Shown: piece by piece, positions 9,955 to 19,700 of the stretch
How positions within the stretch are numbered: position 1 is the stretch's first letter
How the letters are laid out: each line of letters begins with the position of its first letter
Assembly (NCBI GenBank): GCA_037039685.1
Contig: JAWNGF010000013.1
Coordinates: 889,001 to 953,000, forward strand
Origin: Ceratobasidium sp. AG-K
Taxonomy: Eukaryota > Basidiomycota > Agaricomycetes > Cantharellales > Ceratobasidiaceae
Length of the DNA: 64,000 nt
Reading direction: 5' to 3'
Translations under genes and position numbers: made by a program
The notes under the pieces: model-generated
Database searches by the model: none
What the model saw: the letters and a program-made list of their open reading frames with translations, nothing else
Told to the model about the DNA's origin: nothing

Positions 9955-12900
9955 GTTTGAGATATAAAAGGTTGTTGGGGGTGGTTGAGCAAGTTGATTT
10001 GAGTAGGCTGGGTAGCTGGAGTGATGATTTTTGCTGCTCTCCCCTTGGTCTTTTTATCTTTGGTCAATTTTGTATTTGGAGGTAGTGGTGCCAATGGAAA
10101 GTCCTTCTGGAATTTCTTCAGGAGGTCTGTCATTTTGGCAAACTTTTCTGCCCATTCTTCCATGTCTTCCTGGGCCCTATATCCTTTCCACCTGATGCAG
10201 TATTTTGGCCCATCAGGATCTTGGTACCATCCTACCATCTTCTCAACTTTGTATTCTTCTTCTCCTTCTTCCAATATTATCAGCAGAGGTTGGGGTTGGT
10301 TTCTCCCAAAGTCTGTATCTTCCTTGTATGGCAAAAGCATGTTTGTCTGGAAGACATTATATTTTCAACATGTTTTGTGAATTCCTACTTTGTAGGTATG
10401 TGTTCCCCTGACCTTTCTGATTTTGAAGGGTCCTGTTTTCTTGTCATCAAGCTTCTTGATTGGTTGATTTGTTTTGAAGTTCTTCATAAGGAGCCCCACA
10501 TGGTCCCCTTCCTTGTATTGTTGCTTAGGTGTTTCCTCAGAGGCTCAGTTATACTCCATCATTGCCTTTGTTTCTTCCCATATGGAGTTGAGGTCTTCTG
10601 TCCATTGGTTTGCTTCTGGTGATCTGGTGACACATTCTTCCATGGTCCATTAGGGGTTTTTCCCAAAGACTACTTCAAAAGGGGTTTTGCCAGTTGTTCT
10701 GTTGACGTGGTTGTTGTGGCAAAATTCTGCAATTGGTAGCCACTTTGTCCAGTTGTCTTTGTTGTAGTTGCAGAAGATTCTAAGGAAGCCTTCTAGCCAC
10801 TTGTTAGTCTTCTCTGCAAGCCCATCAGTTTCCAGGTGTTAGGCAGTGTTGAAAGTAGGGTGTATTCCTAGTTGCTTATACACCACCTCCAAGAAGTGTG
10901 ATTTGAAGGTTGTTCCTCTATCCAATACAGTGGTTTTGGGGAATCTGTGGATCCTCCATATGTGTCAGACAAAGATTTCTGCAAGCTGTTCTGAGTTGGT
11001 TGCTTTGTTGCAGGCAATGAAATGTGCCATCCTTGAGAAGCAATTGACTACTGCTAGGATGCTATCCTTTCCTTCTGATTCGGGTAGTTTGACAATAAAG
11101 TCATAAGCAATGTCTTCCCAAGGCTTCTCTGGGATTGGTAGTGGCTTTTGAGGGACTGATTGTTTGTGTCCCTTCCCTCTTTGGCATGTTTCACATGAGT
11201 CGACATATTGGTTGACTTGTGCTTTCATGCCTGGCCAGTAGTATCTTCTTGAAATTAGTTCAAGTGTTCTGGCTTGTCCTTGATGTCCAGCTATTGGGTT
11301 ATCATGGTATAGCCTTAGTATGTTTAACCGTATGTCTTTGTCTTCAGGGACAACAATCTTCCCTTGATACCAAAGGAGATTTTTGTTGTATTCATAGTCC
11401 CTGAATTGTTTCTTGACAGTAGGGGGAAGGCCTTCCTTTCCTTTGACCGTGTTTATCAGGGTGCTGAGATTTTTGTCCTCTTCTTGTCCTTCTTTTATTT
11501 CTGATATGATATCCACCCCTAGGGCTGCTGAGAATCCTTTGAGGGTTTTGGCAGATATCATGACTTGTTCTGCATTAGGTATGTCATTGTAGTCACTCCT
11601 TCTTGATAGGATGTCAGGCTTTGTGGACATTTTTCCCGGTTGGTAGTGTATCTCATAGTTGTATGAGGATAGCAGTTGGTACCATCTGCTATGTCTTCTG
11701 TTGAAGATTCTTGTGTTACCCCGATAAATGAGGTTCCAATGGTCAGTGTAGACAATTACAGGAAGTTTTGTCCCTTCAAGGTGTATCTGCCAGTGTACCA
11801 GGGCTTCTATGATTGCTAGAAGTTCTTTATTGTGGGTGTTGTAGTTGAGTTTAGCTGGCTTGAATCCCTTAGAAAGGAAGCCAATAGGGTGTAGGTAGCC
11901 ATCAGACTGTCTTTGGGATAGTATAGCTCCCATAGCTACTCCTGAGGTGTCTGTTTCTAGGTAGTACTGTTTGGATTCATTGGGATGTGCAAGTACTGGT
12001 TCCTCTCAGACGAGCTGTTTTAGCTTATCAAAGGCTCATTGATGTTCCTCTTTCCATTCCCATTTCTTGTCCTTGCATGTCAATTGTGTTAGAGGTTTGA
12101 CTAGCAACAAGAAGGATACTACAAATCTTCTGTAGAAGTTTGCAAATCCTATGAAAGACTGTAGTTGTTTCACCATTTTGGGTATAGGCCATTCCTGGAT
12201 AGTTCTGACCTTGTCTTTGTGCATGGAAATCCCATGTTTGTCCACAACAAATCCCACACAGTCTGCCTTCTTCTTGTAGAAGTGGCATTTCTTGATGTTT
12301 CCATATAGGTGGTTTTGTTGAAGTCTTTCTAGGACTTCCCTCAGGTCTCTTGTGTGTTGTGATCTTCCTCTGTATATGACAAGGATATTGTCAATATAGA
12401 CTACAACCAATATTCCTTTCATTTCACTGAAGATATGGTCCATGTACCTCTGGAAAGTAGATGGGGCGTTCTTGAGACCAAAGGGCATGACTTGGTATTT
12501 GAAAAGCCCTTCTGATGTTCTGAAAGCAGTTTTCCATTCGTCTCCTTCCTTGATTCTGATATTCCAGGAGCTGTTTTTCAAGTCAAGGGTAGAAATGAAG
12601 AGTTCTTCCTTTGTTTCTTCACCAGTTTTCTTGAAGATGTCCAGCAGTTCTTCAAGGAGTGGTACAGGGTATCAATCAGCCTTTGTTATAGTGTTTACTC
12701 CTGTGTAGTCTACAACACTCCTTAGATCTGGAATGGTTTGTCCAGGTTTAAGGGCCTTCTCCACAAAGAAAGTTCCTGCAGCAATTGGAGATTTGCTTGG
12801 TTGGATACTTCCTGAGGCCATTTCTTCTTTGATAGTTTGTTTCAAAGCTTCTCTTTCTTTTGGGGAAAGCAGATACACTTTTCTGGGTTTGGGTAGGTCT

Positions 12901-13451
12901 GCTCCCTCTATGAGGTCAATAGTGCAGTCCCATTCTTGATGTTCCAGTAGTTTTGCATATTGTTCTTTGTCAAAGACATCTGAGTAGTCTTGAAGCTCAC
13001 TTGGTAGCCCATCTATTTTTGCTGTTTTTCCCTGTACGGTGTTGTCTCTCCAATTGATTTGGAAGGGAGACCACAAGATGTCTGGGTTGACTTCCTTGAG
13101 CTAAGTCATTCCCAAGGTTATTGGTTGGCTTCCTGCTGGCATGCAGTATAATTCCTGCTTGAAGGCTCTTCCTTCCAGTTCAAAAGTGATTTTGGTATGG
13201 AAGTGGATAGTTCCTTTTTCCGTTTTTCCATTGATCATTTCCACACTTCTGGGCATCTGTAGTTTGATAAGCAGGAGATTGTTTCTCCTGGCATATTGGA
13301 TATCCATGAAATTTCTAGTAGATCCTGAGTCAATGAGTGTTGGTGTTTTGTCTGTGATTCCCACTATTTTTGTGTATACCATAGGTGATTCATTTGATGC
13401 TTTGCAGTAGTATACATTTGATACTGGTAATTTCTGGGTATTGCTGGACAC
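9705..13451 (-). pseudogene. Element C pol (PR-RT-RH-IN-chromodomain), multiply interrupted
   Basis: Minus strand, in order: protease with IDSGS (13451-13101); RT with DWKT-like EWKTAFRT and VMPFGLKNAP, active site YIDN instead of YIDD (about 12390); RNase H ETDTSGVAMGAIL; integrase HHCC region HDNPIAGHQGQ...CETCQ (about 11290-11180); integrase core LDRGTTF, where the usual SDRG aspartate context is altered; chromodomain CIRWKGYRAQEDMEEW (about 10190). Stops break it near 13100, 12673, 12034, 10964, 10843, 10650 and 10380. Several sit where CGA to TGA would explain them (for example KAD-stop-YPVPLL). Not functional. Confidence 0.9.
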
Positions 13452-14232
13452 AGTGCTAGGACACCTATCTAGTTTTCCAACTCGGAAGTGGTTGAGGTGA
13501 CTTCCTCAATCATTGTAGTTACTTCCGCTGCCTTCCCTTTGATTGGTTGTTTTCCTTTGTCTGTACAGGTCCACCCTGATTGTCAATCTTTAAGCATGTA
13601 CCTGGGTTTTCCACATTTGATGCACAGGTTTTCTTTTTTCCTGTGCTCTTTTTCTTCATTTGGGACTCGGATTAAGTCATCCAACTTTGATGTTCCTTGT
13701 TGTTGGGTTGGTTCCTTCCTTTTCCTTTACCCTGGGATTTAGGAGGGTTGAGTCTTCCACCTTGTAAGGCTTGTTGCATCCATTTGTGAAGCAATCCACG
13801 TTGCTGCCTATTGTAGTCGCACATTTCTTCCCTTATGAGCTCTTGTTTGATAGTTTGTTGGAGCCCATGTCTGAAGCATGTGATGAGTGAATCTTCATTC
13901 CATTCTACATCTTGCTGGAGAAGACAACAGTCTGTGATGTATTCTGATACACTCTTGTTCTGGTAGAGTTTCTGTAGTTTGGTCTCAGCTTCTGGTTGTT
14001 TAGCTGGGTCCATCCATTGTTTGATGAAGGCTGTTTGGAGTTCTTCCCAATTGGTCAGCCATATGTGTGGCAGTCTATCATTATATGCATTCAGGGCTGG
14101 TTGTGCCCAATTTGCCAGTTGCCCTTCCTTCATATTGATGAGGAAGGTGGCAATTTTCTTGAGGTCGGTGTCATAGTAGGTTTCATTGATTCAGAAGTCT
14201 GCCTTCATTTGTGAAAGGAAGGTTTCTGCCAC
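13452..14232 (-). pseudogene. Element C gag, C-terminal part
   Basis: Continues the Gag interrupted by D: MKEGQLANWAQPALNAY, then WEELQTAFIKQWMDPAKQ and DVEWNEDSLITCF, the retrotransposon Gag core, followed by a zinc knuckle CIKCGKPRYMLKD in which the histidine is Y and the last cysteine has become a stop (TGA). A stop also lies near 14134-14200. The right edge at 14232 meets the D insertion. Confidence 0.82.
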
Positions 14233-14237
14233 TGTTC

Positions 14238-14694
14238 TGTTGTGAGCTAGCTCACTCCATCGGACTCGCCCGCTGTCTCGCCCGCCTGTCTCCCTCTTTG
14301 TGTTACGTTCCCCGTTCCCATTTGCCGCGTTGCCACCTTCTTGTGGTTATTCTGTTACATTGTGTAACGCGGCTGTGCTTTGTATGAGTCATGTCTGTTC
14401 ATACAGCATGACTCACATGGACACTCCTGACTGGCTGTTTTGTTTAACTCGTGTGGCTGCGCCTTGTATGACTCGGCCACTTTGTGAATATATATAGAGG
14501 ACCAACAAGCCTGGCAACCCCAGCTTGTTTTGTCTCGTCAAAACATTCCCTCTGAGTGACACTTAGAACCACCCCTACCCTCAAGAGCCTACAGACGCTT
14601 AAGTGCGTTGCGGTTCAAGAGGTCACTTAGGTCTTAGTGCCGTCCACTCTCCATCGCGGCTTGTCTCCTAGCCACCAAGAAGAAGCTTACGACA
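14238..14694 (+). repeat. 5' LTR of element D
   Basis: TGTTGTGAGC...CTTACGACA, 457 bp. The first bases contain a perfect 14-nt palindrome (GTGAGCTAGCTCAC). Differs from the 3' LTR at about six sites, five of them C/T or G/A at CpG. Confidence 0.95.
14385..14533 (+). promoter_or_regulatory. D LTR promoter: inverted TGASTCA pair, TATA and predicted RNA start
   Basis: TGAGTCA (14385-14391) and TGACTCA (14409-14415) form an inverted pair within GAGTCATG-13 nt-CATGACTC. This is the AP-1/Gcn4-type site of bZIP factors. TATATATA follows at 14489-14496. The spacing predicts transcription starting near 14520-14522, exactly where AGCTTGTTTTGT (14522-14533) begins, which is complementary to the priming site at 14697-14708. 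Start site and factor binding are inferred. Confidence 0.6.
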
Positions 14695-14696
14695 TT

Positions 14697-14708
14697 ACAA
14701 AACAAGCT
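14697..14708 (+). promoter_or_regulatory. D primer-binding site, self-priming type
   Basis: ACAAAACAAGCT lies two bases inside the 5' LTR and is the exact reverse complement of AGCTTGTTTTGT at the predicted mRNA 5' end (14522-14533). No TGG-starting tRNA complement is seen here. This matches the self-priming logic known for Tf1/sushi-type chromoviruses, where the mRNA folds back to prime reverse transcription. Confidence 0.7.
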
Positions 14709-14723
14709 TAACAACATACAAAC

Positions 14724-16724
14724 ATGTCTATTCAAGAAGATGGAGGGTCACGTCCCTCATCCACTATATCAACGAGAAGAGGACCCAGTCGAGCAGCAAG
14801 GCCCACAGGATCACTAAACGAGCAAGATATCACACAAACTCAAGCGGGAGGTCCTGCCCAATCACGCCCCCAAAGTCAAACATCAATGCCGGGATCTTTC
14901 GGCATTTCTGACATGACAGCGGTACAAGAGGAAGAACCGACTATCACAAATAGAGAACCAGGAGATCTCACGAATGACCCTACTCCAGCTGTAATTCGTA
15001 TTCCAACTGCAACCCCAGGGCCATCTTGTCCCTTATGGCCACTAGGGACTAGAAGACAGTTCTTTGCTCCCCAACCCAAAGCTCATGGGGGCGTATCGCT
15101 TGTTCCCATTAGACCTCCTCCTACACCACACGTTCCCAATGCCCCTACAGTCCCTCAAATTGGAGGAACCATCACCAATGCAGGACCAATTCCAGTGGCT
15201 TCCCAGCCAGTCACACCAGCGATACCAGCACCACCATATATCCCACAGGGTTACTCCGAGCAATCAGCCCCGGTACAACAAAGCGCCGGTGATCCAGGAA
15301 GCTCAAGTTCAAGTTCCAGCTCTAGCAACAGGACTGTAATCAGCAATTTGGATGACCTAGACGACCTTCTAGAAGGAAGACACAATGCTACCCTTAGGGT
15401 TATAGACGGAATGAGAGTCACTATAGATCGAAGGCTTAGTGGCCTAGAACAAGCCACTCAGGTTCTAGCAAACAACCAGCAAATCTTTAACGACTCCATC
15501 AACACCCTACAAGGAACCCTGACAGACATTCTGAACTCGGCAAGAAATGGCGAACATAATTCTTTTCTAGTCGGTCAAGACGTAACCCGCCTTCGTAACG
15601 AAGTTACCAACACCCAAGGACTAGTAAATAACGTACGCGAAGAACTGAACACTACCAGACAAGGACAACTCGAATGGAATGAGGCAGTAACACAAGGACT
15701 AGAAACCTTGCGACAAGAGGGAGCTTCCTTCACTACCAAAATCACGGAAGTCCAGGAAACCATCAACAATATGCGAGAAGAAATGGACGAAGCATCCCTG
15801 CACGGGATCCCCTCTAGGCGATCAAATTCCCCACCACATCCAGATGCGGAATCTACCAGGATCGACGAGTTAGAATTAAGAATCCAACGGCTGACCGAAA
15901 ACCCAAACACCGGTAATGGACCACGTTGTCCTAAGGTGACTCGTCCAGAAGCCTTTGACGGAAAGAAAGGGGAAGGTGCCAAAATGTTCATCACACAAAT
16001 GGAAAGCTACTTTTTACGCCTAGGCGATCAATACACTTCCAACAAAGAAAGGATCCGCGAAGCTCTAGCAAACTTCAAATCCGAGAACAAAGCGGCCACT
16101 CACTGGGCACAAGTACTCTTACATTCGCTTAACCGAAGAGAAAATAACCAAAACCTTGCCTCATGGGAAAATTTCAAAGTACACTTCATGGAACAGTTCA
16201 GCGACCCCAACAAAAAAGCTAAAGCCGAAATCGATATCCGGAAGTGCAAGCAGAACAATTCGGTAGCAAACTATGCTTCTGAATTCCGATACCTTCTGGT
16301 TGACGTCAACTGGGGACAAGAAGCACTTATCAACCAATTCAAGGAAGGACTGAAGCCTGAAGTAAAAACCGAACTAGCTCGATTCGAATTGACCCTGATT
16401 AATGAGGACGGAACGGAGCGGGAGCTGTCACTAGACCAGTGGATCTCTATCGCAATCTCTATTCACCAGAAACTGCAACAAATCAAGGCCTCTACAGGGA
16501 AGAAGACACCTCAAGCAGCCGTTAGCGGACAATCCTCTACAAAGCGGCTACCCGACGAAGTTTACAAAGCAAGGATAGCGACCAACCGCTGCCTAAACTG
16601 CGGGCAGGAAGGACACCGCTCATTCAAATGCCCGTCCAAGGAATGGATAACGACGGAACCTAGCATTAAAGGAAGGGAAGCAACAATTGTGGAAGACTCG
16701 GGAAAAGAAGGGGTCTCCCTCTAA
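14724..16724 (+). CDS. Element D Gag
   Basis: A 666-residue Gag, the structural protein of the virus-like particle. The N-terminal 200 residues are proline/serine rich and low in complexity. A long polar, probably coiled-coil stretch follows (residues about 200-370), then the retrotransposon Gag core (MFITQMESYF to about VKTELARFEL, residues about 420-555) and a CCHC zinc knuckle CLNCGQEGHRSFKC (about 623-636). ATG at 14724 is the first after the leader and is conserved in E and F. Translation ends at TAA 16722-16724, which sits in the loop of a conserved hairpin. Pol follows in the -1 frame. No internal stop. Confidence 0.93.
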   Translation: MSIQEDGGSRPSSTISTRRGPSRAARPTGSLNEQDITQTQAGGPAQSRPQSQTSMPGSFGISDMTAVQEEEPTITNREPGDLTNDPTPAVIRIPTATPGPSCPLWPLGTRRQFFAPQPKAHGGVSLVPIRPPPTPHVPNAPTVPQIGGTITNAGPIPVASQPVTPAIPAPPYIPQGYSEQSAPVQQSAGDPGSSSSSSSSSNRTVISNLDDLDDLLEGRHNATLRVIDGMRVTIDRRLSGLEQATQVLANNQQIFNDSINTLQGTLTDILNSARNGEHNSFLVGQDVTRLRNEVTNTQGLVNNVREELNTTRQGQLEWNEAVTQGLETLRQEGASFTTKITEVQETINNMREEMDEASLHGIPSRRSNSPPHPDAESTRIDELELRIQRLTENPNTGNGPRCPKVTRPEAFDGKKGEGAKMFITQMESYFLRLGDQYTSNKERIREALANFKSENKAATHWAQVLLHSLNRRENNQNLASWENFKVHFMEQFSDPNKKAKAEIDIRKCKQNNSVANYASEFRYLLVDVNWGQEALINQFKEGLKPEVKTELARFELTLINEDGTERELSLDQWISIAISIHQKLQQIKASTGKKTPQAAVSGQSSTKRLPDEVYKARIATNRCLNCGQEGHRSFKCPSKEWITTEPSIKGREATIVEDSGKEGVSL

Positions 16725-16741
16725 CTGTGTGTGGAGAGACC
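16712..16741 (+). promoter_or_regulatory. Conserved hairpin around the gag stop codon (element D)
   Basis: GGTCTC (16712-16717) can pair with GAGACC (16736-16741). The gag TAA is in the loop. A run of more than 30 bases here is identical between D and the otherwise diverged F, and is also present in E. A role in getting ribosomes into pol (recoding or reinitiation) is an inference. Confidence 0.5.
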
Positions 16742-19700
16742 AAAAAACCGGCAATGGAAACAATGTACTTTAGAGCAACAAATGAGTCAACCATTGTTTA
16801 CGCAAACGTTGCCGGAATCACAGAACCTATCCCAACCCTCATCGATTCTGGAGCATCAAAGAACTTCTTGGACATCTCTTGGGCTCGATCCAACAATATC
16901 CCACTCGTGGAACTTCCCACTCCGAGGAAAGTAATCGGTATCCAGGGGAAGGAACTCTCTCACCAAATACGTTTCAAAGCTAAGCTGGAGCTAAACGTGG
17001 AGGGAAGAACCTTCAAACAAGTCTTCTTTGCTATGCCTACTGGGGAAACTAAACTTATCCTAGGATTGGAATGGTTAGAAGAAGCAAACCCAGTCATCAA
17101 TTGGAAAACAAAGCATATATCATGGCAACCAGAACCCATCCAAGCAAGAACGGCCTCAATAGACGACCTACCAGAAGAATTCAAGGAATTTGCCGATGTC
17201 TTCAGTGAAGAGAAATTCAAAAGAATCCTGGATCATCGCCCATACAACTGCGCCATCGACTTCAAGGAAGGAGCTGAACTCCCAAAACCTGCCAGACCTA
17301 TCCCACTCTCTCCAGCAGAATCTATTGCACTAAGAGAATACCTGGATGAAGAAATTGCGGCGGGAAAGATTCGACCAAGCAAATCACCCATTGCATCACC
17401 TTGTTTCTTTGTCAAAAAACCGATCAATCCAAAAAATCCAGGGGCAGTTCGCCAACTACGACTCGTTCAAGACCTCAGAGGAGTAAACGCCATTACAAAA
17501 GACGACAGATTCCCAATGCCCCTAATGGAAGACCTCCTGGATAAAATCAAGGACGCAAAGATTTTCTCCAAGATCGATCTACGCATGGGTTTCAACAATA
17601 TCAGAATTAGGGAAGGCGACGAATGGAAGACAGCTTTCAGAACAAAGGAAGGACTGTTCGAATACGTCGTCATGCCTTTCGGACTAAAGAACGCGCCCGC
17701 CATCTTCCAAAGATATATGAATCACATTTTCCATGATCTTATCGACGTATGTGTCATAGTATACATTGACGACATCCTAGTCTTCTCTAAGGACAGAAGC
17801 CAACATACCGTGGATGTCAGAAAAGTACTAAAGATCTTACTGGAGGAAAATCTTTTTGCAAAGCTTCCAAAATGCGAATTCTTTGTCACCAAATTGACAT
17901 ATACTGGACTTGGAATCAGCAATTCGGGCATCTCCATGGAGGAAGAAAAAGTCAAGGCAATAAAAGAATGGAAGGAACCAAGAACGGTCAAGCAAGTTCA
18001 GGCATTCCTAGGATTCGCAAATTTTTACCAAAGATTTGTACCGAATTTCAGCCAATTAGCAAAACCCCTGACAACGTTGACAAGAAAGGAGAACAAATGG
18101 GAATGGGGAAACGATCAGCAGGAAGCATTTGTGGCCCTAAAAACAGAAATCAGCAAGGAACCCACTCTACGCCATCCAAACCCTGACAAACCGTTTTTTC
18201 TGGAAACAGACGCAAGTGGAGTAGCAATGGGAGCAATCTTGTCGCAAAGACAAGACAATGGCTACTTGCACCCTATTGCTTTTCTTTCAAAGTCTTTCAA
18301 CGAGGCTCAACTCAACTACGACGTCCACAATAAAGAACTTATGGCTATCATAGAATCTTTAACACATTGGAGGCTATACCTTGAAGGAACAAGGGACCCT
18401 ATCACCATCTACACCGATCATAGGAACCTACAATTCTGGAAGGAAGCAAGAACGTTCAACCGTCGACACGCAAGATGGCACCAATTGCTTGCTTCCTATA
18501 ACTTTGACATCATATATCGCCCTGGCATCCTGTCATCAAAACCGGACCTGTTGTCAAGACGGTCAGACCATGAAGATATCCCGACGCCTGAACAAGTTAT
18601 GATATCTGTCGAAAGGTTCAAAGGATTTATGGGACAAGTAGACACAAACATTATAGAGACTATCAAGGAGGCTCAGGAAACAGATGAAGGATTGGCACAA
18701 ATCAAAGAAATCTGCAAATCGAGGGAAACGTTACCAAAAACCCTACAACACAGTGCAAAAGATTATGATTTCAAGGAGGGACTATTATGGTTCAAGGGAA
18801 GGATCTACGTGCCAGAGGATAAGGAAGCCAGACTGGCCATCATGCGAGTTCATCACGACTCAAAAATCGCAGGACATCAAGGACAGGCTAGAACACTGGA
18901 ACTAATATCAAGAAGATACTTCTGGCCAGGAATGAAGCAAAGCATAAACAGATACGTGGAATCCTGCGAGACCTGCCAATGGACAAAGGGATCGAAGTCT
19001 ATAGTCCCGATCAAGCCTCTGGAAATTCCAAAAGGACCGTGGGAAGACATAGCGTTGGACTTCGTAGTGAAGTTACCAAAATCCAGAGGATCAGATAGCA
19101 TCTTAGTAGTGGTGGACCGATTTTCAAGAATGGCGCACTTCATACCCTGCAAAGAATCTCACACGGCAAGCGACCTCGCAAATCTTTTTATCACAAATGT
19201 TTGGAAACTGCACGGTTTTCCAAAGAGCACGATCTCAGACCGAGGGACTACTTTCAATTCCAAACTTATGAGAGCCATTTATGAGAAAATTGGAACTAGC
19301 CCAGGTTTCAGTACTGCCTACCACCCCCAAACAGATGGAATAACGGAGAGAATCAATCAATGGATGGAAGGCTGGCTACGATCGTTCGTCAACTACCGGC
19401 AGGATGATTGGGCGGACTTATTACCGATTGCGGAGTTCAGCTATAATCTACAGAAGCACCGCGTAACAGGTAGTTCCCCTTTCGAAATTGTCTACGGGAG
19501 GGAACCACTGTGGAACATCTCAGCAGAAGAATCAGCGGTTCCAGAAGCAAACAACATCACAGGAAAATGGCGTAAAATCCACGACGAAGCAATTGCATCA
19601 ATGGAAACCCAAAGGCTCCCAGAAGAAGAGCCAAAGAACGAGTACCAAGAAGGAGATCTAGTATGGCTGCTGGGAAAGAACATTCAAACAAAAAGACCTT

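Noticed and set aside
16690..16724. Classic -1 slippery heptamer before the gag stop
   Set aside because: No X-XXY-YYZ heptamer aligned to the gag frame; GGAAAAGAAGGGG does not fit the pattern, so standard frameshifting is not claimed.
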